Notes: a model not told the origin generated them from the letters alone. Counted from the first letter of the stretch, positions 16,044 through 24,518 are shown. The stretch: 64,000 nt of DNA from Desulfosporosinus lacus DSM 15449 (GCF_900129935.1 NZ_FQXJ01000003.1:310001-374000); one strand, 5' to 3'. Program-made: numbers and translations.

Positions 16044-17966
16044 ATGGTAGAGCAAATAATTCTTGCCATCAACGAAACCGACTGGTATTCAAAAAACGTT
16101 GCGCAAACCCTGTTTAATCTTTCGGAAGGTACGGGGCATGCCCCTTCCGAGATGAAATATATTGAGTTGAATATGCAAATAGCGCCTTCGGTGAATTTTG
16201 CTAATAACTTTTGGGATTTCTCTGGTTCTGTTAAGCGTAAGTTATATGATACCAGTTTTTATAAATTCAATTTTAAGGATATAAGAAGTACGGGCTTGCG
16301 TTTCTTGGCTAAGCGATATGTCCTGCGGTCATTATTCGATGATCGAAACAGCTACAGCTCGGTGGAAAGTGGATTTTTAACAGTTAAAAAATTTATCAAG
16401 TTTTTAGAATCTCATCATATTCAATCACCTGGCGCTATTACTTCTCGTCTCTTGGAGATTCATTGGTCTGAAAGAAAGAAATACCTTAAAGAAGCGGGCA
16501 AGGTACGTGTACTAAAAGACCTTAGAAAATTCTTGACGGAAGTTGATAATGTAGAACATACTTGGAGCGAAAACGAATTCGAGGAAGTGTTATCTGATTA
16601 CAATCGCAGCCTAATTAAATACCAAATAGAAAATGACAAAACTCCCAACATTCCCAACGATTTATTCGATAGGATAATTTCTTGTGCTATTAAAGACCTG
16701 GATGATGAAGAACTCGATGTAGCTCAAAGAATGACAGCTGGTAAGGTTGTTTTGTTTTCCCAGATTGGAATGCGTCAAGGTGAGGGGAAGAAAATGGAGA
16801 CAAACAAGCTGAGCTCCGAGTCTATATTTAACGGAGCTCAGACAGCGTATGTTATGGAATTCTGGACTTATAAGACAACACGTTCTAAAGATGGAAGATG
16901 GGCTCAAACGAGAATGACCCCGCAAGCTGTTAAAGCATATGAAAAGCTAGATGAACTAGGTAGATCCATCAGAGAAAAAACAGGCAGTTCGTTATTATTC
17001 CCTAGTGCTCGCGGGAAGGAGTTTAGCAGTAGCGGCTATCAGTGTCCCTTCATGACATTTTTCTATCGTCATCAAGAGGATTTAAAGTTTGATACACTAA
17101 GTCATTACGAGCTAGAGAATCAAGTTAAAAAGACAACGGTAAAGAAAGCTCATATAAATAGTTCTCGGTATATACCTGATGATGAGTCGGACAATGAGTT
17201 CTATTATATAAACTTTCATCAATTCAGGGTCGCGGTTGTCAATAAACTAAAGGATAAGGTGTCATTACAATGGATTAAGATCCATATGAACCACTTAGAA
17301 GAAGAAATGACAAAGCATTATTTCCGAGATGATAAAAAAACAATAATCGAAGAAACGTTTAAATTCAGAGCATCTTCAAATGGTTTACTGGAGACTAATC
17401 CCGATAATGTTGATTCCGCAGAAATTAAAAAGGAACTAAACGATCCATTCTTTAAAGAAAATTATGAAGCCATTAACAATTTCCTAAGAAGAAAGAAACT
17501 TAGTATCCATAATGACCTCAAAGAAATTGTAAAGGTTCTTTCGACCCCTGTAAGGGATATGGAGCTTGGTTATTGCCTCAATGCCTTGGGTCGTGTATGT
17601 GAAAGACAAGAACGCTTAACCTTACAAGAAAAGTGGTACTCAGCACGGGTTAAGATACCTAACATTGTTAATTTGCCCTTTACATATAAACGATTCGTAG
17701 AAAAAATGGTACTCGTGGAACACAATGAAAAAGTGACTGCGAAGAACCAGCTATATCAACGTTCTTATGAATTAGAACGTGCGTCACTAGAGAAGCTGTG
17801 CATAAATAGTCTATACCCTGAGTTAGAGTTACTAATGAAAGAGATAGATTTAAACGGCGTTGAGCTTATTGTTAAAAACTATCCTAAATTAGAGGATATA
17901 ATCAATAGCTTTACTAGGATTGAAACGGAGTGTTTGAAATGGATGCCGAAAGCACCGATAGCTTAG
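16044..17966 (+). CDS. Tyrosine recombinase 3 of the trio (TnpB/RitC-like)
   Basis: This 640-residue protein starts at an ATG directly after the previous TAA. The catalytic residues are in SQIGMRQGEGKKMETNKL (Arg), INFHQFRVAVVNKLKDK (His-x-x-Arg) and HMNHLEEEMTKHYF (His and Tyr). The His after the second Arg is replaced by Val, so the box is not canonical. The N-terminal 200 residues contain a phage-integrase-like SAM domain (FLTVKKFIKFLESH). The last 190 residues are helical, with two Cys (GYCLNALGRVC) in place of the usual zinc cluster. Its 3' end overlaps the TnpC-like gene by 28 bases. Confidence 0.8.
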   Translation: MVEQIILAINETDWYSKNVAQTLFNLSEGTGHAPSEMKYIELNMQIAPSVNFANNFWDFSGSVKRKLYDTSFYKFNFKDIRSTGLRFLAKRYVLRSLFDDRNSYSSVESGFLTVKKFIKFLESHHIQSPGAITSRLLEIHWSERKKYLKEAGKVRVLKDLRKFLTEVDNVEHTWSENEFEEVLSDYNRSLIKYQIENDKTPNIPNDLFDRIISCAIKDLDDEELDVAQRMTAGKVVLFSQIGMRQGEGKKMETNKLSSESIFNGAQTAYVMEFWTYKTTRSKDGRWAQTRMTPQAVKAYEKLDELGRSIREKTGSSLLFPSARGKEFSSSGYQCPFMTFFYRHQEDLKFDTLSHYELENQVKKTTVKKAHINSSRYIPDDESDNEFYYINFHQFRVAVVNKLKDKVSLQWIKIHMNHLEEEMTKHYFRDDKKTIIEETFKFRASSNGLLETNPDNVDSAEIKKELNDPFFKENYEAINNFLRRKKLSIHNDLKEIVKVLSTPVRDMELGYCLNALGRVCERQERLTLQEKWYSARVKIPNIVNLPFTYKRFVEKMVLVEHNEKVTAKNQLYQRSYELERASLEKLCINSLYPELELLMKEIDLNGVELIVKNYPKLEDIINSFTRIETECLKWMPKAPIA

Positions 17967-18499
17967 TTGCCAAGTTTGTAGAAGATTTAAAAATCAATAA
18001 TGGCAACTATTATGACCTTAAGCCTTTGTTTAAGGATCAATTACGACAAATAGAAGGCTGTTTGCAAGAAATGGTCTCCGCCCGCGAACAAATTGCAGTG
18101 GCTTTAAAGGAAACAAAGCTTAGCGCGTCCAAAATAGCCTCTTCTGCCGAAATTTCCAGAGCACATATAGATAATAACAAGGATATATTAAAGAGATATA
18201 TCGACTTAAGGATTGAGCAAATCGAAAACGATGACACGTTTTCCTTAAGCAATATTAAGAAAAAGCAAGAACATTACGATGAAATAAAGCAATGGTTAAA
18301 AAGGACTCAGAAACACCTCTTGGAAAACGAGGTATTAGAAAGTAAGATTACCCAGCTAGAGCATTTAAACAAGTCTCTGCAAAAGGAACTAGATGATAAC
18401 TATATCAAAGTAAATAAACTAGAAGTAATCATCGAGAAACTCAATCATAAACTAAGAAAGTCTTCTGAGAACTCTACAAACATAGTCTCACTTCGTTGA
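17939..18499 (+). CDS. TnpC-like coiled-coil protein (DUF6262 type)
   Basis: The 186-residue protein has an N-terminal helical region with a helix-turn-helix-like stretch (KLSASKIASSAEISRAHIDNNKDILKRY) and a long coiled coil from about residue 95 to 180. This matches TnpC-type accessory proteins (DUF6262) of Tn554-like transposons, which help set the orientation and frequency of transposition. ATG 17939 is preferred because ACGGAG lies eight bases upstream; a GTG at 17930 is also in frame. It overlaps the third recombinase. Confidence 0.7.
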   Translation: MDAESTDSLVAKFVEDLKINNGNYYDLKPLFKDQLRQIEGCLQEMVSAREQIAVALKETKLSASKIASSAEISRAHIDNNKDILKRYIDLRIEQIENDDTFSLSNIKKKQEHYDEIKQWLKRTQKHLLENEVLESKITQLEHLNKSLQKELDDNYIKVNKLEVIIEKLNHKLRKSSENSTNIVSLR

Positions 18500-18514
18500 T
18501 GTTCCTATAATGCG

Positions 18515-18546
18515 AAAAACCGCAGATTTCAACTGCGATTTTTTAG
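18515..18546 (+). terminator. Rho-independent terminator after the recombinase unit
   Basis: CGCAG (18521-18525) pairs with CTGCG (18533-18537), followed by ATTTTTTAG. It ends the four-gene transcript. Confidence 0.75.
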
Positions 18547-18555
18547 TATATACCA

Positions 18556-18830
18556 TTAAGATATAGATTCAGCTTCCCTGTATTCCTTTAAGATCTTGTA
18601 AAAGGTAGTCGTCTTTAGATTAAGTTGTCGCATGTACTCAACCGGAGTTATCTCATGGCCTTCCAAGTCCCATATAGTTTATGAAGCGACTGTCTTTGGG
18701 CTTTTGTCAGAGCGTTTAAATCAATTCTAGGACTGCCCAGCTACTTTCCTTCAGCTTTGCCGGGGTCACTCCCTCGCGTTGCCTTAAAAGCATTCTAATG
18801 CCGTTCTTGGGAAGCAACATAAGACAATAG
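18556..18830 (-). pseudogene. Broken serine recombinase (resolvase/invertase C-terminus)
   Basis: Read on the minus strand, three frames together encode the end of a serine recombinase. The first has LLRQREGVTPAKLKES, the next SPRIDLNALTKAQRQSLHKLYG, and the last DLEGHEITPVEYMRQLNLKT then TTFYKILKEYREAESIS before a TAA. GRPxxD linker and HTH signatures of resolvases are recognisable, but two frameshifts separate them and the catalytic domain is missing. Together with promoterless AT-rich DNA to about 19020 it fills most of the gap after the recombinase unit. Confidence 0.7.
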
Positions 18831-19020
18831 GTTAAGGAATTAGTCTTCTTATAAAATTTGTAACTTTGTACATGTCTATTACTTCACATCTTTAAAATTC
18901 AGTCTTTTTATTTCAAATAATTTATAGTATTATTTATACATATATATTACTTCTCATAATGAATAATCCTCAGAAGCTCAGTAGAATCTAAAAATGTATA
19001 ATTTTAAAGAGTGATAAAGA

Positions 19021-19046
19021 GGGTCAGCTTTTCGTTGGCCCTTTTT
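19021..19046 (+). terminator. Probable terminator upstream of the riboswitch
   Basis: GGGTCA (19021-19026) pairs with TGGCCC (19036-19041), followed by TTTTTATT. No gene directly precedes it, so it may be left over from a lost gene. Confidence 0.5.
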
Positions 19047-19127
19047 ATTGCTGGCCTATCATGTTATTAATAAATAAAAAGAAAGAAAGAACGGAAATTC
19101 ACAAAGATATGATTGTAGGACCATAAT

Positions 19128-19255
19128 ATAAGTGGCTGAATTTGAGTATTAAGCACTCAGAACGGGGGATATATTTTGGGGTGAATCACGTTTACTGTAA
19201 CGTGTAGGGCTTGAACCTTTAGTCCGAACCCGTCAACTAACCTCGTAAGCTAAGA
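19128..19255 (+). promoter_or_regulatory. c-di-AMP riboswitch (ydaO/yuaA class)
   Basis: Conserved elements appear in the correct order: GGCTGAAT, AACGGGGGA, TTTGGGGTGAATC, GTAGGGC, GTCCGAACCCGTCAACTAAC and CTCGTAAGC. This class binds cyclic di-AMP and typically switches off cell-wall hydrolase and potassium-transport genes when the ligand is high. The aptamer ends just before the ribosome site of the NlpC/P60 gene. Confidence 0.85.
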
Positions 19256-19270
19256 AAGGTGGATGACATT

Positions 19271-20074
19271 TTGGGTTCAACCGTAAGAAAATGGGGGAGT
19301 CTGGTAGCTCTCTCAGGTATTATTCTGACATCAGGCCTTACTTCGAGCACAGTTTCCACTCAAGCAGCGGTTCAGGAACAAGTTTTTAGTTCCATAAGTA
19401 GTAAGAGCAATGAAGAGATTATTCAGGAAAAGATGAACCGTTATAACCTTGTATCAGCTAAAAGTACTCTGCCAAAACAAGCAGAGGTTCAAACGAATAA
19501 TCAAAAAAATAGTACAGTTAGTGATCCTAAACCGGATACTGACTCGACAAAGGTAGATGGCCAAGCTATACCGGAAAATAGTCAGACGGATAAGACGAAG
19601 ACTAAGCCAAAGGATGTGTCGACGGCAAGTACCGCCAAAATTATAGTTCCGGAGAAGAAAACAGTTGCTGCAACAGAGCCAAAGGTTTCGCAGCAAGTAT
19701 CCAGAGGGAGCGCAGAAGTTGATAAGCTCATTAGCCGGGCTATGAGCTTACAGGGAGTTCCCTATCTATGGGGTGGTACGACAAGAGACGGTTTTGATTG
19801 CTCTGGTTTTATACAGTATGTATTTAAGGCATCAGGAGTTTCTCTCCCCAGAACATCATTTGAACAGTATAAGGTGGGAACGCCTGTCAGCCGTGATCAA
19901 CTCAAACCTGGAGATCTAGTGTTTTTTACCACCTATAAACCAGGGGCATCGGATGTGAGAATATATATTGGTGGAGGACGCACACTCGGTTCTGCCAGCG
20001 AAGGGGTAGGCATCCATAGTCTTTCTGAGAGCTATTGGTCCAAGCGATATATTGGAGCACGCAGGGTTTTATGA
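19271..20074 (+). CDS. Secreted NlpC/P60 family protein lacking catalytic histidines
   Basis: The protein has an N-terminal signal peptide (WGSLVALSGIILTSGLTSST), a Thr/Lys/Pro-rich linker of about 120 residues and a C-terminal NlpC/P60 domain. The cysteine motif is intact (GFDCSGFIQYVF, Cys codon 19799-19801). However, the usual HVGIYIG is DVRIYIG here, and the second histidine position (xxHAS) reads LGSAS. The Cys-His-His triad is therefore incomplete, so peptidoglycan D,L-endopeptidase activity is doubtful. The TTG at 19271 is the likely start, behind AAAGGTGG. It is controlled by the c-di-AMP riboswitch upstream. Confidence 0.8.
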   Translation: MGSTVRKWGSLVALSGIILTSGLTSSTVSTQAAVQEQVFSSISSKSNEEIIQEKMNRYNLVSAKSTLPKQAEVQTNNQKNSTVSDPKPDTDSTKVDGQAIPENSQTDKTKTKPKDVSTASTAKIIVPEKKTVAATEPKVSQQVSRGSAEVDKLISRAMSLQGVPYLWGGTTRDGFDCSGFIQYVFKASGVSLPRTSFEQYKVGTPVSRDQLKPGDLVFFTTYKPGASDVRIYIGGGRTLGSASEGVGIHSLSESYWSKRYIGARRVL

Positions 20075-20260
20075 TTTTAGGCTGTATGAAAATGAATTGT
20101 TATTTAAAGGCGGGTATATGATGGGTTCAGAATAATTTCACCACCATCATCCACCCTAGCACACAAGGACAGTGACTCCACATGACAGGGAGAACTGCCC
20201 TTTGTTTAGTAACCTCCCGGTAGAACTATATGGCAAATTAAGTGGTAAATATTGTGCATC

Positions 20261-20314
20261 TTCATGAGAAATTCATAACTTATTCATAATTAAATCGAAT
20301 CTGAGAGTTATACT
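20261..20314 (+). promoter_or_regulatory. PhoB-like direct repeats and promoter (copy 1)
   Basis: Three TTCATRA-type repeats occur with an exact 11-bp period: 20261, 20272 and 20283. TATACT (20309-20314) lies 26 bases after the start of the last repeat. An 11-bp period is typical of OmpR/PhoB-family regulator sites. The same arrangement recurs at 20976-21029. Confidence 0.6.
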
Positions 20315-20368
20315 AAAAATATAGAAGAACAGCATTGGTCATTAAATACTTAAAAGGGGGAGAGTTAC

Positions 20369-20590
20369 ATGATGATTGGTTTAGTCCTATTAATCTTTAT
20401 TGGATATTACATGTTTAGTTCATCGAATGCTGGAGGGTCATGCTGCGAGGGTCATCAAGCTCAGTCGAACAACTCACTGGATATATTGAGTGAACGATAT
20501 GCACGCGGTGAAATTCAGAGAGAGGAATACCTCGAGAGGAAACAAGAACTGTCGGGGAAAAAGCAGCAAATATCCATTAAAAAAGGCTAA
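20369..20590 (+). CDS. Small membrane protein with SHOCT domain
   Basis: This 73-residue protein has one N-terminal membrane helix (MMIGLVLLIFIGYYMF), a Cys-pair segment (GGSCCEGH) and a C-terminal SHOCT motif (LDILSERYARGEIQREEYLERKQEL). SHOCT helices are short oligomerisation modules whose partners are unknown. An AAGGGGGAG site precedes the ATG. The two SHOCT genes that follow lack the Cys pair. The CCEGH motif and the copper genes nearby hint at metal handling, but this is inference. Confidence 0.75.
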   Translation: MMIGLVLLIFIGYYMFSSSNAGGSCCEGHQAQSNNSLDILSERYARGEIQREEYLERKQELSGKKQQISIKKG

Positions 20591-20665
20591 ATAGACGTGA
20601 ACTTTATGAATGACGAGAGACTTCAAAGGTTGTATTTTATCAAATAGTTCGAAGGAGGAATTTAT

Positions 20666-20932
20666 ATGATGGGTGGCTGGGGTAATATGATGGGTAGTTG
20701 GGGATATGGTGGTTATGGAAGCGGTGGCTATGGCATGATGGGGATAGGAATGCTTATTTTTTGGATTGGGATAATTTTACTGGGTATCTATCTATTTCGA
20801 CGCAATGCATCGCACATTCAGTCAGGAGGACTAGGTCAATATAGTGGAATGGATATCTTGCGAGAACGGTATGCACGTGGCGAAATAGATTCCGCTGAGT
20901 ATCAGAGCCGGAAACAGGATTTAGAAAAATGA
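20666..20932 (+). CDS. Gly/Met-rich SHOCT membrane protein (paralogue A)
   Basis: The 88-residue protein has a Met/Gly/Tyr/Trp-rich N-terminus (MMGGWGNMMGSWGYGG), one membrane helix (about 26-46) and a C-terminal SHOCT motif (MDILRERYARGEIDSAEYQSRK). It is about 85 percent identical to the next gene, so the pair is a recent tandem duplication. Methionine-rich extracellular segments often bind copper(I); with CopB and a Csp-like protein nearby a copper role is plausible but unproven. An AAGGAGG site precedes the start, and a hairpin terminator follows. Confidence 0.75.
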   Translation: MMGGWGNMMGSWGYGGYGSGGYGMMGIGMLIFWIGIILLGIYLFRRNASHIQSGGLGQYSGMDILRERYARGEIDSAEYQSRKQDLEK

Positions 20933-20940
20933 GTTGTATA

Positions 20941-20977
20941 GGAAGGGATCTTGATTATCGAATCAGGGTCCCTTCTT
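20941..20977 (+). terminator. Hairpin terminator after paralogue A
   Basis: GAAGGGA (20942-20948) pairs with TCCCTTC (20969-20975), followed by TTC. It separates the first two SHOCT genes from the third and lies directly before the second regulatory repeat array. Confidence 0.55.
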
Positions 20978-21029
20978 CATGAGAAATTCACAACTTTTTC
21001 ATGAGTTAATCTTATCTAAGCGGTACACT
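20976..21029 (+). promoter_or_regulatory. PhoB-like direct repeats and promoter (copy 2)
   Basis: Repeats TTCATGAGAAA (20976), TTCACAACTTT (20987) and TTCATGAGTTA (20998) have an 11-bp period. TACACT (21024-21029) lies again 26 bases from the last repeat start. The geometry is identical to copy 1. Confidence 0.6.
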
Positions 21030-21093
21030 ATGGATATGGAAGAATAGCAGTCAAACCATAGCATAGCAGTAAGCAAATTAAGGAGGAATTTAT

Positions 21094-21363
21094 ATGATGG
21101 GTAACTGGGGCAATATGATGGGTGGTTGGGGATATGGTGGTTATGGAAGTGGCGGATATGGAATGATGGGGATAGGAATGCTGATCTTTTGGATTGGGAT
21201 AATTTTACTGGGTATCTATCTATTTCGACGCAATGCATCGCACGTTAATACAGGAGGACTAGGCAAGCATAGATCAATGGATATCCTTCGTGAACGCTAT
21301 GCCCGTGGCGAGATCGATTCTGTGCAGTATCAAAGTCAAAAACTGGATTTAGAGGGTAAATGA
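21094..21363 (+). CDS. Gly/Met-rich SHOCT membrane protein (paralogue B)
   Basis: The 89-residue protein is nearly identical to paralogue A through the Met/Gly-rich head and membrane helix. It differs mainly in the linker (VNTGGLGKHRSMD) before the SHOCT motif ILRERYARGEIDSVQYQSQK. It has its own AAGGAGG site and its own repeat-controlled promoter. The paralogue probably forms mixed assemblies with A, judging from the identical SHOCT helices. Confidence 0.75.
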   Translation: MMGNWGNMMGGWGYGGYGSGGYGMMGIGMLIFWIGIILLGIYLFRRNASHVNTGGLGKHRSMDILRERYARGEIDSVQYQSQKLDLEGK

Positions 21364-21413
21364 GTGGAAAATCATAAAGGTGGCTGAGGAATTTCTTGGG
21401 GAGGGAATTAATA

Positions 21414-21608
21414 ATGTGGCAATTTATTAGTCAAAACTGGTGGATTTTCTTGTTCATCGCAATAATGCTCTTTATGCATCGACCAGGGGGAGCGGGTTGT
21501 TGTGGCGGTGGAAAGAAACATGGCAATGGGCACGATAGTCCTGAGAAGGATTTACAAGATAAGAGTTCAGGTGATGCAGGTTGCTGCGGTGGTCATAAGA
21601 GTAGATAA
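21414..21608 (+). CDS. Small Cys-rich membrane protein
   Basis: The 64-residue protein has an N-terminal membrane helix (FISQNWWIFLFIAIMLFM) followed by a Gly/Cys-rich tail with two CCGG motifs (GAGCCGGGKKHGNGH and AGCCGGHKS). The CC and His residues suggest metal binding, and the first SHOCT protein has a similar CC-His motif. ATG 21414 is used because GGGAGGG lies at the right distance; the in-frame TTG at 21396 does not fit. No named family is recognised with certainty. Confidence 0.6.
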   Translation: MWQFISQNWWIFLFIAIMLFMHRPGGAGCCGGGKKHGNGHDSPEKDLQDKSSGDAGCCGGHKSR

Positions 21609-21710
21609 GCTTAAGATCAATTATGAAATATTTTGGACCAAGGGATAGGGTAGACACCTATCCCTCTTTCTCCGCTGAAGCGGGAAATCCCACAGTTAAG
21701 GAGGATCGAC

Positions 21711-22135
21711 ATGCGTAAGGTTTTAATTGCAGATGACTTAGTAAATATGCGCTGGGTTTTTGAACGGGCCTTGAGCAAAGCTGGATATCACGTGGAGACA
21801 GCGGAGGACGGGCAAGTCGCCGTCGATCGAGCTTTGGCCGAACGCCCAGATCTTGTTCTTGTGGATTTAAACATGCCGAAGCTGGATGGGTTAAGCGTCC
21901 TTAGGAGACTTAAAGAGCATTATCCAGATTTGCCGATTATCATGATGACCGCCCATGTAAGTACTGTTACAGCTGTAGAAGCCATGAAGGCTGGGGTGCA
22001 TGACTTTTTAATGAAACCCTTTGATATTGAAGAACTACTTCTTACGGTCTTTAAGGCTGTTTGAAGTAGAAGGATTAGTGAACAGGTGGACTTTCTTAAG
22101 ACTAGGACCAAAGTTGTGAACTGGAAATTGTCATA
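21711..22135 (+). pseudogene. Truncated NtrC-like regulator (receiver domain only)
   Basis: The open frame (21711-22064, 117 residues) is a receiver domain with the phospho-acceptor in LVLVDLNMP and the conserved lysine in FLMKPFDIE. It is about 85 percent identical to the start of the NtrC-like regulator at 33149. A one-base insertion at the end (AAGGCTGTTTGA versus AAAGCCTTCGA) creates the stop. Degenerate homology continues to about 22135, and the AAA+ and HTH domains are missing. The leader sequence before the start is also shared. A receiver-only protein could still be made and compete for phosphate, but it looks like the relic of a duplication. Confidence 0.75.
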
Positions 22136-22145
22136 CATGACATAA

Positions 22146-22173
22146 AATCCCCATGCAACAAGACATGGGGATT
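22146..22173. repeat. Inverted repeat (hairpin)
   Basis: AATCCCCATG (22146-22155) and CATGGGGATT (22164-22173) form a perfect 10-bp stem without a T run. It lies in the gap before copB. Confidence 0.5.
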
Positions 22174-22372
22174 GCCAACCGTCAGACCTACTTGGCCGCT
22201 TGGGTCATTGACGACATTTTGGGAATAATATACTGGCCGGAGAGTTTTTCATAACACGAGAATGAGTGATAGATAAGCAAAATTCTATAGAAAGCAGGAG
22301 AAAGTGACTATAAAATAGAATAGGTTATAATTAATGTAATTACCAATTGAGAAAGGAGCGAATCGAAATTAT

Positions 22373-24463
22373 ATGGATCACAAGAATCACAATCAGCATA
22401 ATCATCACGGACATGAACAAGTTAGCAACAAACATAGTGAACATCCTGAGAATGGCGATAAGAACCATGAAACTCAAGATCATAGCGCACATAAGGGCCC
22501 AGTACAGGAGGGACATCATGATCATCATGCCATGATGGTTGAAGATTTTAAGAAAAGGTTTTTCGTGTCATTAATCATTATGGTGCCTATATTATTACTC
22601 TCTCCGATGATCCAGATGTTTATGGGTGTCGATTGGAGATTCACTGGTGATGCATACATACTGTTCGCCCTATCCACCATACTATTCATCTATGGAGGGA
22701 AACCATTCATTACCGGGGCCAGAGATGAACTGAAGAAAAAATCTCCGGCCATGATGATGCTGATAGCCCTTGCGATAACAGTAGCCTATATCTACAGTAC
22801 TCTTACTGTATTTGTTCTTCAAGGGAATGATTTCTTCTGGGAGCTAGCTACATTAATCGTCATCATGCTTTTAGGTCACTGGATTGAGATGAAATCCGTG
22901 ATGGGAGCCTCAAAAGCTCTGGCCGAACTAATAAAGCTCATGCCGGATGAGGCACATCTTATTCAGGATAATGGCGAGACCCTAGATATTCCTGTAAAAC
23001 ATTTAAAAACAGGAGATACAGTGCTCGTTAAACCAGGAGAGAAAATCCCAATCGATGGATTGGTATATGATGGAAGATCAGAAGTTGACGAGTCAATGAT
23101 AACAGGAGAATCCGTTCCTGTAGCGAAAGAAAATGGCAACGAAATAATAGGTGGTTCCATTAATGGAGAAGGGATTCTAAAATTTAAAGTAACAAGAGTT
23201 GGAGATGACACGTTCCTATCACAGGTTATTCGATTTGTGCGTGAAGCCCAAGATTCAAAGTCAAGTACACAGAGATTAGCAGATATCGCAGCCAAGTGGT
23301 TATTCTATATCGCTGTTATAGCTGGAACGATAACCTTTGGTTCATGGATACTCCTTGGAAAAGATTTAAGCTTTGCTATAGAAAGAGCCGTTACTGTAAT
23401 AATAATATCCTGCCCGCATGCCTTAGGACTTGCAACACCTCTTGTTAATGCAGTGTCAACGAGTATAGGCGCAAAAAGAGGCCTATTAATCCGAGATAGA
23501 GCGGCATTCGAAAACGCTCGAAACTTGAATGCAGTTGTATTTGATAAAACAGGTACGTTGACTAAAGGTGAATTCGGAATCACTGATATTCATGAACTTG
23601 GAATATCTCGGGACGAACTACTTTCCATTGCTTATTCGGTGGAATCAAATTCAGAACATCCGATAGCAAAAGGCATCGTAAAAGAAGGAAAGAATTTGGG
23701 CCTTAAGATGAAGGAGGTTAAAAACTATCAAAACCTGCCTGGAAAAGGGTTGAAAGCAACGGTAGAAGGTAAAGACGTCATGGTTGTGAGCCCTGGTTAT
23801 ATGCGCTCTGAAAAGATCGCCTTTGATGATAAACATTATGAAAAACTTGCCCAAGAAGGTAAAACGGTCATCTTCGTATTAGAGGGAAAGACACTTCTAG
23901 GCTATATTGCCTTATCGGATATCATAAGAGAAACAGCTAAAGAAGCTATCGATACCTTAAAGGCTATGAAGGTAGAATCCATTATGCTCACAGGTGATAA
24001 TCAAAGAGTTGCGACTTATGTTGGGGACATACTTAAACTAGATCAGGTCATTGCTGAAGTACTCCCTCAAGAAAAAGCATCTAAAATTGATGAGCTTCGT
24101 AAAGCGGGTAAGATCGTTGCTATGACAGGCGATGGTGTAAATGATGCCCCGTCATTAGCTATAGCAGATTTAGGGATAGCGATGAGCGCCGGCACAGATG
24201 TTGCGATTGAAACTGCTGATGTGATTCTTGTAAGAAGTGATCCTCTCGATGTAGTAACGATCTTGAAGCTTTCAAAAGCCACTTATCGGAAAATGATCCA
24301 GAACTTAATTTGGGCTACAGGCTATAATATCATTGCGCTTCCGTTAGCAGCAGGCATCTTGTATAATCAAGGAATTGTTATAAGTCCAGCTTTAGGTGCA
24401 GCTTTAATGTCATTAAGCACTGTAATCGTGTCTATAAATGCAAGACTTCTTAAGATTGATTAA
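22373..24463 (+). CDS. copB: Copper-exporting P-type ATPase, CopB type (CPH motif)
   Basis: This 696-residue P1B ATPase has a very His-rich N-terminus (about residues 1-50, many HNH/HH motifs) instead of CxxC metal-binding domains. The membrane metal site is CPHALGLATP, diagnostic of the CopB group (copper, possibly silver). Phosphorylation motif FDKTGTLTKG, the HP pair in NSEHPIAKG, and TGDGVNDAPSLAIADLG are all intact. Transmembrane helices are grouped 2+2+2+2 as usual. An AAAGGAG precedes the start. It probably exports copper and anchors the metal-resistance region; a bidirectional terminator separates it from the convergent kinase gene. Confidence 0.9.
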   Translation: MDHKNHNQHNHHGHEQVSNKHSEHPENGDKNHETQDHSAHKGPVQEGHHDHHAMMVEDFKKRFFVSLIIMVPILLLSPMIQMFMGVDWRFTGDAYILFALSTILFIYGGKPFITGARDELKKKSPAMMMLIALAITVAYIYSTLTVFVLQGNDFFWELATLIVIMLLGHWIEMKSVMGASKALAELIKLMPDEAHLIQDNGETLDIPVKHLKTGDTVLVKPGEKIPIDGLVYDGRSEVDESMITGESVPVAKENGNEIIGGSINGEGILKFKVTRVGDDTFLSQVIRFVREAQDSKSSTQRLADIAAKWLFYIAVIAGTITFGSWILLGKDLSFAIERAVTVIIISCPHALGLATPLVNAVSTSIGAKRGLLIRDRAAFENARNLNAVVFDKTGTLTKGEFGITDIHELGISRDELLSIAYSVESNSEHPIAKGIVKEGKNLGLKMKEVKNYQNLPGKGLKATVEGKDVMVVSPGYMRSEKIAFDDKHYEKLAQEGKTVIFVLEGKTLLGYIALSDIIRETAKEAIDTLKAMKVESIMLTGDNQRVATYVGDILKLDQVIAEVLPQEKASKIDELRKAGKIVAMTGDGVNDAPSLAIADLGIAMSAGTDVAIETADVILVRSDPLDVVTILKLSKATYRKMIQNLIWATGYNIIALPLAAGILYNQGIVISPALGAALMSLSTVIVSINARLLKID

Positions 24464-24518
24464 TCTTCGTAATCTTCTCTCGTTGATTCTACCGAGTAAC
24501 TCCAAAAACACTAAATAC

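Larger units (their letters stand above)
12023..18546 (+). mobile_element. Tn554/RIT-like element: three tyrosine recombinases plus a TnpC-like protein
   Basis: Three large tyrosine recombinases (453, 888 and 640 residues) and a coiled-coil TnpC-like protein are encoded head to tail. Junctions are overlapping or abutting, and a terminator follows. This is the tnpA-tnpB-tnpC layout of Tn554 and of recombinase-in-trio elements, where all proteins act together and the ends lack classic inverted repeats. No passenger gene lies between 12 and 18.5 kb, so either the cargo sits outside or the unit moves alone. The exact ends are not determined; only the gene block and its terminator are given. Confidence 0.65.
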
